Assembly (NCBI RefSeq): GCF_052857255.1
Contig: NC_135500.1
Location: 102,532,048-102,596,047 of the forward strand
DNA from: Amblyomma americanum
Lineage: Eukaryota; Arthropoda; Arachnida; Ixodida; Ixodidae
Reading direction: 5' to 3'
Length of the DNA stretch: 64,000 nt
Shown: positions 21,181 through 31,434 of the stretch, piece after piece
Layout of the letters: each line of letters starts with the position of its first letter
Numbering within the stretch: the first letter of the stretch is position 1
Position numbers and translations under genes: made by a program
Notes under the pieces: generated by a model
Databases searched by the model: none
Told to the model about the DNA's origin: nothing
What the model saw: the letters and a program-made list of their open reading frames with translations, nothing else

Positions 21181-22143
21181 TAACGCCCCACTCCAGAAAA
21201 ATAGAAGAAAAAAGCGGACAAGAATCGGTTCACAAAGAACGAAGTAAAGTGGACAGACCAGCGCACGTGACGCAGTCTTGCCAGTCAAGCAGCCTACACA
21301 CGGACATTTACATAAGACCTGCGTAACAAAGTCCTCCCAAGATCACGCGCCCGCGATCGGAGAAGGAAAGCCACACTTTTCGCGCTGCAGTTTCGCTGAA
21401 AACGCCGTCACCCTTCTCCGCGAACCCCAGAAAAGAAGTGCGCGGCGTAAAATTCGCGTCGCAGCAACGAACGCAGACCGTCCGATTTCCTTGTCAGGAA
21501 AACCCGGTCCGGTCTGACCACGAGCTCCTGCGTTGGTATTCTCGCTGCTTGCTTCAGAATACATCATGAGAGTCGGCCTAGAGCCCGGTACACGGCAGAT
21601 GATCCCAAATGACGTCACTGCTGCCTTGTGCTCGCTACTGCCCCAGGGCACACTGCACTGCTACACTCGTCTCGGTCTTAGTGGGAAGCGAGCGACGCGG
21701 TCACCCTCGCCAGCTGGGAATGCCCTCAGTTCTGTGATGGCACGCGCCTTCAATCAACGCCGACAGCGGCCCTGGGGCGTAAAAGGCCCGGGCAGCAACG
21801 AGCAGGTGCCGCGTTTTCCGGGTGAGGAGTCCGTTCACGTGACTTATTGGTGTCACGTGGTTTCGAGTACAGAGCAGGTAGGAAGCAAAGCGAAAGAAAA
21901 AAGTACGTCGAGAGAGGCGGGGGCACGTGCTGCCGAAACATCAACAAGGCGTGGGCTCTGTACGAATGGGCAGTGCGCCTGTCCAGAGACGGACAGAAGT
22001 TTGCGGGACGATTAGATGGATCCAACGATGCGTCGCGGGTGCCCCGAGCCGCAAATGTAGTGGGTCGGCGCAATTGAAGTGCTCGAATTAATTGTCCCGA
22101 ATTACATGAACTGATAATCGCAGACGTCCCAGCACGGATTACG
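21181..22143 (+). promoter_or_regulatory. CpG-rich block, candidate promoter / 5' UTR
   Basis: The stretch is clearly richer in CG dinucleotides than its flanks (for example around 21340-21500, 21690-21800 and 21990-22080). It is followed immediately by an ATG in good context with a GTAAGT donor. Overlapping ORFs on both strands are what high GC content produces and are not called. Promoter status is an inference. Confidence 0.35.
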
Positions 22144-22172
22144 ATGGCGACACCGACCACTTGCGAGGAAAG
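22144..22172 (+). CDS. Candidate first coding exon of an unidentified host gene
   Basis: ATG at 22144 in the context ACGATGG begins MATPTTCEE and is cut after 29 bases by AAG/GTAAGTGG, a near-consensus 5' splice site at 22173. A short first coding exon behind a CpG-rich region is a common gene start. The exon ends after two bases of a codon. The acceptor at 29897-29898 happens to be phase-compatible (giving Arg, then YAAHQAVMG), but an intron of 7.7 kb would be needed and the link is speculative. No protein family is recognised. Confidence 0.3.
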
Positions 22173-22179
22173 GTAAGTG

Positions 22180-24840
22180 GTCCCAGAGCCTCGACTGGCG
22201 TGACGTGCTAGATAGCTATACGCTTAGTTACGTTTTCTCGAGATTGACACGCAGGCACAAGTTTGTGGCCTTGGGTGATGCACGAGGAGAGGACGCGATG
22301 TCTTGAACGAACACTACCCGGCCCGCTGCGCCGCGGATCACTTTTCGCACTCAGGTACATACCTGAATGCTACGTATATCTTTCTTTTGAAAGCAGCCTT
22401 CCAGTTGAAATGCAGTCAGAGGGAACTAGTGGCCTCACTTCTCAGAAAGAAGGGCCAAAGAACCACACAATTGTTTGATTGGTGGTTTCGACAAGAAGGT
22501 GCAGCTATGATAAACGTATTTGCTATTTATCTTAAAAACGCCTTATTTTAATTTTTAACATGTAATCAAGGTGAGCGCCGTCTTAATCCAACATGTATGG
22601 CAACTGCCACCACCTAACTCCCAATGGCGGCGAAATATTTGAAAGAAATAATTCGGCAAAAACATCTTTGCATCGCAGAACGAACGTTTCGCGGACTTGT
22701 ATCCAGTTTTGTGCGGTGGCTGTCTGCTTAGTTAGGTGAGCCAACAAATGATTATCCCCTAAAGAGGAATGAACGATCCTTTCGCAATCTTCCAACACTA
22801 AATAGCTCGCTGTGCCTTAAAGTGATAACCTGCCTCGTTATGAAATGTTGTTATGCCCGGGGCAATCTGGCTGTATGCTAAATGATTCTACGTTTATATA
22901 TACTCTGCCTGTTTAATGGAGTTAATCAACGAAAGCGTCATTTAAATAGTTGTTTAATTTTAGCTCACTTTTACTACGAAACGCACCAATTACGGCCTGC
23001 CAAATCTCACTGAGTCGTGCTACTATACATGTCATTTTTTAAGCATGTTTCTGTACTTTATAACAGACGTACTGAATAAGCAGTGTCGACTGTCCCTCGA
23101 TATGCTGTGACCGCCGAAGCCCTGTGGGTGCCATATATGACTGCTATAGTCGTATTTCAGTTTCGTAGTTCAACTTTGAAATAGACGATACCTGAGCCAC
23201 AATCTTTAACATGCTGCATCCAAAATAAGGGAGGCTGACCAGAGGCGAGGCCACCTGACCTATTCCTCTGCACAGTTTGTTGGCAACATGTTCTTCTCTT
23301 AGAACGGCTACGGCGCAGAAACATTTAGGTGCTCTGATATTAAGCGGACATCACTATTTTAAGGCTCCTAAACAACTGCACCACAGAGAACAAGACGCGC
23401 GCTAGTGCCATGGGATGTTTGCTTTTTAAGCCACTTTATAGAGCATATGCGGCGGAAGAGGGTACCTCACAAACGGGGTTGCTTGTTGCCCTGATCCAGT
23501 GCTTGTTTTACGTCCCCGTCACCTTTTATCCGGTTCTGATCGCGTTCTTTCTAGCTACAATTTCCTGTCTTCCAGCTGTAATCTTTCTGTCTCCTGGCGT
23601 GATCGATAGCGCCGTCCTCACAGTATCATGCAAAGCAAAGAAAGAGAAGAAAAATCAGGACTGAAATTTGGATCACTCCTATTGTTTGAAAGAGCTGTCG
23701 AGGGCTCTGCAACGTAACGTCGACAGTGTAAGATCATCCGCGCCAGCGTGAAAAAGTAACTAAGAACACTATGTGTTTACTACTTTCCCCAATAGTTAGC
23801 AGTAACAGTTATGACTACACTTCAGCCCCCTCCCTCTTCGTCTGTCGGGGCACATAACAAAAGCTCACTTCAACGCAAGCATGCCTGCGGCGAGAGCTGC
23901 ACATCAAGGTGCAGTGAATATTGCTGCGACAATATGACGAAATCTGCGTAGTCCTGACCGGAGACACACATTGCGGTGTGATTCGCGGCGCGGCCTGGAG
24001 AGAGTGACGGATGATAGCAGGACCTGGGTATTCTTACGATTCCATTACAATTCTATTCATTTTTCCCTTCATGGTTGGTTGAGTAGCCTCCGCGTCTCTA
24101 TTATCGCACGGATCACCCATTTGGCGGCGCGGATGATGACAGCAGAATACAGTAAAAATGTAATTAGTGTATTTGGGGCGCAGTAGCCACCAGCACCTTT
24201 CTAGCCCCCTACCGTATGTTGCGAGCATGTACTGCGTAATATAGCAAAAAATAAAGTGAAACGATATTTTAGGCACTATATTCAAAACAGTTTTATGCCC
24301 TTTCACTGTTATGTCATTTTTATTCAACTTCCGACTTCACCAAATAGGTTCGCACGCATCAATCTACATCATAGCTCAAAACGGCATTGGGCAAGATTCC
24401 AGAAACAATGGCTATGCTGTCAAAGCAGGCCTCTCCGACCCGTATTAAGAGCAGGTAATTCGACTGTAACTGACGAGCTGACACCGTGTGATCATCACGA
24501 TAACTCCTATCTAATGAACTGAACTGAAATGAAAATAAAAATGAGATGTTCTGGCGTTGTGACTGCACTGTAAGAGGCAGAGCGTCATTTGTCACCATGG
24601 GTGTCAGTCGCCAGACCAAGGCGACCGAGGAGCTGTCGCGTAGCGAATGACATCACGTGATGACGACATGTTTCGAGCAGGCAACGTTTGCGTCCCTGGG
24701 GTAGTCGGTCATTAGTAGCCAAACCAATACGATACGGACGAAAAGAGCACAAAAAAAGTAGCAGGGCGCTTGAGCATCACCTTAAGCGTAAACGCAATAG
24801 CGCCTTTTCCTTCAATTTTTTCCTTTTATTCCCTTTCTTT
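22180..24840. other. No gene recognised; one hydrophobic ORF at 23410-23664
   Basis: An 84-codon ORF at 23410-23664 (MGCLLFKPLYRAYAAEEG, then a long apolar stretch with VPVTFYPVLIAFFLATISCL, ending KAKKEKKNQD) starts at an ATG in good context (GCCATGG). It would encode a one- or two-pass membrane peptide. No homologue is recognised and T-rich DNA yields such frames by chance, so it is not called as a gene. The rest shows no motifs. Confidence 0.3.
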
Positions 24841-24850
24841 CTCATTTCTC

Positions 24851-24966
24851 AACGATTACCAATCCACAGGGACATTACCGATCATGTTCATCGATTATTG
24901 CGACCACAATTACCGATTACGTTGCCGATAGCAGATCACCAATCAAAATTAACGATTACCAATTAG
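24851..24966 (+). repeat. Cluster of imperfect CGATTACCAAT / ACCGATTA motifs
   Basis: CGATTACCAAT at 24852 and again near 24953, with ACCGATCA, TCGATTA, ACCGATTA, GCCGATA and TCACCAATCA between, spaced 10-25 bp. This may be a decayed minisatellite or a cluster of protein-binding sites. Confidence 0.5.
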
Positions 24967-25205
24967 TGTCTAGGTTACACTGAACGACATACTGCGGCAC
25001 TACACCCTCATACAAAAACAAATTATTTGTTTCAGTGCAATGAAGCACCATAACAACGCCTTTTCAGTTCGCGCAACTTCCGACGCCTAATTAGCATATT
25101 TATATTTTATGTTATTTTTTAATTAGTGTAACATCAGTACACAGCCCGGGCACACTGTACTATCATACAAACCACAACGCGTACAATTGGTTCCCCTCTA
25201 ACACG

Positions 25206-25300
25206 TTTGAACCGACTACCCTTTGTGGCAAATGCGTTGCACGCAGAGGGATTGGGTTCGATCCCCTATGCCCGGCTAATTTCTTTCTTCCTTTGAAACT
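25206..25300 (+). repeat. tRNA-derived SINE fragment (B-box half)
   Basis: GGGTTCGATCCCC is a Pol III B box. The sequence GCAAATGCGTTGCACGCAGA before it and the CCCGGCTAATTTCT end after it resemble a tick SINE. The A-box half is not convincing. Confidence 0.5.
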
Positions 25301-26630
25301 TCTGGGAATATGTCTATCGCGTTACTGAGGCCGTCCTGTCAGTCCTAGGTCACGGCAACGGCTTTTCGACCGAACGACCTGTATACGCTATCGCGTCTTT
25401 GTCTATTCTCTGAATACGTCGTGGTCATGGATCGCGGTGCGCTACACTTTGTCTTTTAGCGAGCCTGTTTATGGTGCGACGGAAGCAAAACGGCTGGAAA
25501 ATATAGCGTGTGAGCTTCGTTTCCTTATTGTGCACTCGGGCATGCGGTTGGATGCCTCTGGAAATGGACACTGCGCAGTTTTCCTCTCGTTCTTTTGACG
25601 TGTCTGAATTCCCCACAACTTCGTTGCGTGCGACAGCAAATGCTTCGCTTCTTCTCTGTTATTCCGCTTCCTTCCCCTCAATTCCCGCCCACGAGTGTTC
25701 ACAATAACACGCGTCACGCTCACTTAGGTCCGCTCCTACAAGGCCGCGAACTTCGTCCCTATCATTCGTCAGCATCCTAATGTTGCAAAAAAAAAAAATA
25801 ACAGCGATTGTATAACTCGTCATCTAGAAATTCAGCGTTACACTCTAAACAGAAGGACGAAAACTGGGAGTAAGATGCCCTCTAGAGAACTTTCTTTTAG
25901 AAAAGGGTGTGTGCTATAGGACTGCATCCTCTCTTTGTACTCCTGCATGGGTATATTCGTGTTTAGAGTGCTGCTCCCACACGATAATGATTACGCGGAG
26001 AGATGCAGCACGTGCGGAGTTCTTCCTCTCCCTCATCCCACCCCCCCCCCCCCCTTTCCCCCCGGGCCTCCTCCTTCTGATCACGCCAGGCTGTGCGGAG
26101 GAGCAATGACTACGGACGCAAACATGACCTTCCCAGGAACCTGTTATCTGTTTGTTATTTGAAAGTTAGCATGTGGCGCAAAGCACGGGCTATGTGCACG
26201 GGCTGGTCGTGTGATCGTAGCCCCGTGATGTGGAACGAACACGTTCAGGGCGGCTGAGGAAACAATTGCATCGCATGGCAACAGCAGACAAAACAAAATG
26301 ACAGAATTCATGAATAATACTGAAGTAAAAATCAACATTCTAAATAAAGCCTACATAAGTAACATAAAACAGACGAAGCATGAAAAGGTTTGTCAGTAAT
26401 GGAGTCAAAAGAACAATTCAGCAGCACCACAATGTTTGTACAGACTTTAGTAGTAAAATAAAACACAAACTTGGCAGATGTCAACGCGAACAAGAAAGCG
26501 ATGGAGTGCGTTAGTGAAGCCTCTTTCAACTCCTTTTTGACTGAGATTTGGTTCATAGCTGCGTGTGCAAGAAATATACAGTTATGAGCACCGCCTTTCT
26601 TGTTTCTTGTTGACATTTGAAAAGTTGAAA
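25301..26630. other. No gene recognised; poly-C run at 26041-26054
   Basis: Mixed sequence with an A-run at 25787-25799 and 14 consecutive C at 26041-26054. ORFs are short and motif-free. Confidence 0.35.
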
Positions 26631-26632
26631 AT

Positions 26633-26885
26633 TCTTTCTTGGGGAAAGGAAATGGCGCAGTATCTGCCTCACATCTGGGCGGACACCTGAACCGCGCCGT
26701 AAGGAAAGCAATAAAGGAGGAAGTGAAAGAAAAAAGAAAGAAAGAGGTGCCGCAGTGGAAGGCTCCGGAATAATTTCGACCACCCGGGGATCTTTAACGG
26801 GCACTGACATCGCACAGGAAACGGGCGCCTTTGCGTTTCGCGCCATCGAAACGCTGCCACCGCAGTAGGGTTCGAACCCGGGTGT
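26633..26885 (-). repeat. tRNA-derived SINE, minus strand, head truncated
   Basis: From the left: GGAAATGGCGCAGTATCTG, GGACACCTGAACCGCGCCGT, a purine-rich stretch, GGCTCCGGAATAATTTCGAC, GATCTTTAACGGGCACTGAC, GCGTTTCGCGCCATCGAAAC, and the B box GGTTCGAACCC (read on the minus strand as GGGTTCGAACC). The same blocks occur in the same order at 39228-39520. The A-box end of the tRNA head is lost. Confidence 0.85.
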
Positions 26886-26889
26886 ATTT

Positions 26890-28885
26890 CTTCTTTTCGT
26901 TTTTCTGCGTCTGTTGCCTTCAGTTAAAAGGTGAAAATAATGATGTTGTACTGTTTCTTTGTTTGCCTTGTTTACATACATGCTGTCAAATTTTAAGCGT
27001 GTACCGTCCAGCTCTATAGAAGGGCCTCTTAAAGCGTCCAAGCAGTGGAAGCATGGGAATTCAACATCTGTGCAGCAGTTCAAAGGATCAAGTGTGCCCG
27101 CGCTTCTAGACAAGCTACAGAAAGGTGCACAACCGCGTCCGCGCGGACACTACCATCTTACATTAATTTCGAAAAGATTCTACCTACAATGCCTCTAGCA
27201 ACAAATAGCTTAATTGCGCTTGTATTTGAGATGAACTGTATTTGAGATGAACTGTACACCCCTAGCAGAAGGTGTAGCGTTGCACACTTAGCACACTTTG
27301 CGCTCTAGACCGGCCATGTACACAAGCCGTGTTCGGGGGGCATGCTGGCCTTGTAGATTTACATGAAATATGAGGGAAACACGAACGTCTGGAAGGGCAA
27401 ATACACGGTACTACAATTTATTTTAATTCCAAAACTTTCGCATACGCTTCGCATGACAAGCGCGTCATGTTCTCTTCACTGCGACTCTACAACAGAAAGC
27501 CCTGTGTTCCACACTACGTCATCAAGCTTTCCATTTCCTTTTTTACTTGAAGCGAAGCATACAGATTAGTAGATACGGCATTTTTTTTATTGTCGCTAGC
27601 ATCTCTCAAAAATGTTTTGGTATACAGCCTAAAGCTGAAACGCTTATGAAAATACCGCCAGAAATAGAGTAATAATGACTCAAGGAGTATATCTGTTGCC
27701 GTAAAGTATTCTCGATATGCAATGCTCCCTGTCGCTAAGCGAATTTCAGCCTTTAAAGCGCCTGCCAGCGGCCTCGGAAAATCAATTAGTTCTCTGGAAC
27801 ATCAAGGAAACTAGCCCTGCGCAAATAATTACCCGCGCCGCCGGGAATCCCCCTCGCCAGCGTTTTGAGCTAGAGTTGATTCCACACAGCTTAAAAACGA
27901 CAGAGTGGGAGCCTACAGGGCCTACCAGACTCTCTTGTGTGGGGAACTGCTAAGAGAGGCACAAAATCAAAAGCGTGCGCATTGAACGCATCTCCATTAG
28001 GGCTGGTTATGTTTAGATTTCTTGCACGTTTCCTGCAGCTCCGCTCTAGCTTAATGTTCGCATGAGGGTCGGTTTATTACCGCGAAGCCTGAATGTAAAA
28101 ACAGTTCCGTCAGCGTAAGACAACGCGCTGAAATGCACTACGACTCCCGAGGTAATCAGTGTCTTCCGTTGAGCAGTTTATGCTGCTTATAACTGACGGA
28201 AACTGGAAAGCAGTATTCCGTCACTATGTGGCCGCGGCAATGTTCCCTGCCGTTTTCACAAAACGACTTCAGCGTATGCTGACAGCACGTGGTCACCAAA
28301 AATGCTGATTTTATTTTTGCATTATGATTATTGGTCACTAAAACTAGTTCCACGCTTCTGTAGTGAATTTCTGTGAAACAACGTAATAATTTCTTTTTTT
28401 CATTACCAATATTCCGGGACAGCGCCCAGGTAAAGCTGCGGAGCGTAGCGGCTTGCAAGGCTTCAATGGCAGCCACTCGGTCAGTTTATTCCTTTCCAAA
28501 GTCACGGATGATGTAAACGCAATAATTTTGAATGCCCAGAGCATGCGAGACATGTTGGCAGCCAAGTAAATAGAAGCACTTATCCCGAATTCCTGGTAAC
28601 GCGGTAAAGTAAAATTACCATCGCCGGTTACCTTTCCAAGAGAACGTGTGCACATGAACGTTTCCTTACTACTTAAGTGCGCGCACAAATTTAACTTGTG
28701 CTTGATTTAACTCCACTGGGCTGATAATATTGCGATTCTCGGCTTAAGGAAGAGGGTGAAATCAGTTTTTAACGCGGCAGCATTAATAGCCCCGCTACCC
28801 AGAAAATCCAGAGTAAGCTTATAAAGTAGGGGGCGTATGGTGGCCGAGGTGGCCACCCGTCGCATAAACAACCTAGGTGGGCTGT
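26890..28885. other. No gene recognised
   Basis: No motif-bearing ORF or repeat is identified apart from a perfect 16-bp direct doublet, TGTATTTGAGATGAAC, around 27221-27252. Confidence 0.35.
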
Positions 28886-29105
28886 CAAAGTCACGTGATC
28901 TTGTGGCGTCATCGCAACCTGTCCACCTGATTGTTAGCAAACTGGCAACCGTGGGAGGTGCCTGTGTAATTAATGACTGATCGCAATAGGTTGCTCGAGA
29001 AGAGCAACCTGGGTTGCACAAGCTCTGCCGATGGCAGCGCCTTCCATCGCAGGGCAGTGGCGTATCCCTTAACCACTGTACCACTGGGGAAGGACCCGTG
29101 GGAGG
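28886..29105 (-). repeat. tRNA-derived SINE of a second family, minus strand
   Basis: The minus strand reads AGTGGTACAGTGGTTAAGGG (A-box-like), then CGCCACTGCCCTGCGATGG, then GCAACC and TAATTA blocks, and ends with GGTGGACAGGTTGCGATGAC. The same order is seen at 42870-43075. The family lacks a clear B box. Confidence 0.65.
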
Positions 29106-29119
29106 ACTCCCAGGGACCT

Positions 29120-29176
29120 GAGAATGCAAAGTAGAGAATGCAAAGCAGAGAATGCAAAGTAAAGAATGCAAAGTAG
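29120..29176 (+). repeat. Four tandem copies of a 14-bp unit GAGAATGCAAAGTA
   Basis: Four near-identical units, two with single-base changes, lie immediately before the long GT array. Confidence 0.9.
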
Positions 29177-29190
29177 AGAGAAAGTTGAGA

Positions 29191-29476
<286 letters not shown>

Positions 29477-29898
29477 ACGCCTTTGTGCGTGCCTATGTCA
29501 ACCACCATCTGGCACATGCTGCGTGCCTTTACTTTCGCAAATACTCCACCAGAAAACATGCCGCGTTTGTGTGCGCCTATATCAATAAAACTGAAGGACA
29601 TAGCGGCAGCGTTCACGCGGGAGGAAATAAACTACGCCGAGGAGAAAAACACACACCGAAAACAGGACCTTCAGGAGCGAACAGATCTCGCATTTCGACG
29701 AAACGGACACAGATAAAGCCGCAAAGAATGAACACAAACAAGAACCTCGCCACGATCGAGTCAAGGTGAAGGTAGTACGAGGTGTGGACGCTGCCCAGGC
29801 GGCTCTCCTCTACCAGGAAATGGTCGAAGTGAGGCCCAGATGTGGCATTCGCATGAACGCCGAACGCTGTGAAAGGCTCTCTTTCTCTCCCCTTCTAG

Positions 29899-30050
29899 GT
29901 ACGCCGCGCATCAAGCCGTCATGGGAGCGCCCCTCCGACCATCAGCGGGGGCCATTACAGCCCGAGGCCTCGCCTCTATTCCGCGAATTTCAGCGCCGCC
30001 GTCACTGCGCCCAGCTCACCCTTGTATACGTACGGGCTCATATGATTGCG
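29899..30050 (+). other. Candidate internal exon behind a strong splice acceptor
   Basis: CTCTCTTTCTCTCCCCTTCTAG (acceptor AG at 29897-29898) is an excellent 3' splice site. The GC-rich sequence after it is open in two frames, one reading YAAHQAVMGAPLRPSAG (open to 30364) and one RRASSRHGSAPPTISGGHYS (open to 30045). Only weak donors (GTACGG near 30030) follow, so the 3' end is not fixed. The product is unrecognised. Confidence 0.25.
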
Positions 30051-30129
30051 CGTACGTACCCACTCATCGCAGGAGGCTTTTCGGCGTGCCCCAGCCATCT
30101 AACTGCCCGCATGCAGCAGCGAACATGTT

Positions 30130-30845
30130 GAAAGCATCGTTTGTTTATGCGTTTTGTAATCAGGACTTGATCGTGCCAGGAACATGTTCACCTTCATCTG
30201 TGCGCGCAGATTGGTGCTTTCGTTTTCTGAAATATGACGAAGCTTGGTCAGTGTATTCATCTTGCGACTTAATTTCGATCTTATTCTATGCACACATATT
30301 TCATGTTTCTCGTAGATTATCATTCATTCTGATTACCGCATTAAAACCTATACAAAACACGTAACGGTGTTTCGTCATATGTCCGGTCTGATTTTTTTTT
30401 TAAATTCGTACTTATTACTTCAAATCCAAAAAGCTTGATCTAGATGAGAACCAAAAGCACGCGCACAAGTCAGTGCCTGAAGCTTGAATTTGTCGCCTCT
30501 CAGCATAGCTTCGGTCGAAAGCCGAATACGACGACGCAAGTGGCCGGAGAAAGCTCATTTTTCGACGAAGACTGCTCACATCTGGCCTGGAGCGAAGTCA
30601 CCGGCAGTAAAGCTGAGGAACTCGGCATCTGATTTTATTCACACGCTTTATTCCTGTACATTTACGCGACAGCATAAAGGTGCAGTTCTGCACAAAGCCT
30701 GCGTGGGCGTTACCTTTGTCGTCGTTTTTACTTAAATTTCTGGATTGCTCGGAATGGTGCCTGCGACTCACGTGGAGCTGTGATTGAAGTATTAGAAAGG
30801 TGATTCGAAGCTTGCAACATAATTCAAACATCATTAGGACATGAA
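30130..30845. other. No gene recognised
   Basis: AT-rich sequence without motifs. Short ORFs are not distinguishable from chance. Confidence 0.35.
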
Positions 30846-30849
30846 AGTG

Positions 30850-30940
30850 AGCTAAAAAGAAAATTGGGCCAATCGGGAACCGAACCCCAGTTTGGGTTGA
30901 GATTCAGACACGCTGCTACCAGGACACTACGCAGACACGT
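30850..30940 (-). repeat. tRNA-derived SINE fragment, minus strand
   Basis: On the minus strand, CCTGGTAGCAGCGTGTCTGA (A-box position) is followed by GGGGTTCGGTTCCCGATTGG (B box). The spacing is as in a tRNA-derived SINE head. The body is short and decayed. Confidence 0.5.
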
Positions 30941-31024
30941 TCGTAAGGCTTGTTTAGAGTGCATCTAGATTGGACAGAGCGTCCCACATAATGATCGTAA
31001 CTGTGAAAGGAGAAATAGTGTCCG

Positions 31025-31210
31025 TGTCTGGTCGAATGTTTAGGGGAATCCCCCAATGTGGAGGAGATTTGTAATAAGGAAGTGATTACCCATTGGCATC
31101 CACCCAAGCGCTTCGCTGCGCTTGGATAGATGCCAATTAGTAATTACACCTTTATTACAAATCTATAGACTCCACCTTGGGGGATTCCCCTAAGCATCTG
31201 ACCAGCACTG
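31025..31210. repeat. Imperfect foldback of about 80-bp arms built from SINE 3' ends
   Basis: GTCTGGTCGAATGTTTAGGGG at the left pairs with CCCCTAAGCATCTGACCAG at the right. Inside, AGATTTGTAATAAGG pairs with CTTTATTACAAATCT, and the centre is CAAGCGCTTCGCTGCGCTTGG. The inner segments (GCTGCGCTTGG, TAATTAC, TTATTACA) match the 3' part of the SINE 130 bp downstream at 31390-31432. Confidence 0.8.
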
Positions 31211-31261
31211 TTCTCACTTCGAGTTATTGATCAACTCGCTCTCGCCGTACCATAACTTGCT

Positions 31262-31432
31262 GTCCCGGTTAGCTCAGTTCGTAGAGCGACTGCTCCGGTG
31301 AAGCGGTGGTCCCCGGTTCGAACCACGGACCAGGAGGAATTTTTCTTTAACTACAAAGTTTCTGAGATAGCTTTCGTTTTTTGCCGTATGGCTGCGCTTG
31401 GTTGGATACCAGTAATTACTCCCTTATTACAG
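31262..31432 (+). repeat. tRNA-derived SINE, plus strand
   Basis: The head reads GTCCCGGTTAGCTCAGTTCG with A box TAGCTCAGTTCGTAGAG and B box GGTTCGAACCA about 40 bp on. The body AGTTTCTGAGATAGCTTTCG and the tail GGATACCAGTAATTACTCCC follow. The acceptor stem is not closed and the tRNA-like part continues into a SINE body, so this is not a functional tRNA gene. Confidence 0.85.
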
Positions 31433-31434
31433 TG

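Noticed and set aside
23410..23664. 84-codon hydrophobic ORF as a small membrane protein
   Set aside because: Good ATG context but no homology, splice context or upstream signal; T-rich DNA gives such frames by chance.
31262..31340. Sequence resembling a functional tRNA gene
   Set aside because: A and B boxes are present but the acceptor stem does not close and the sequence runs into a SINE body; it is a SINE head.
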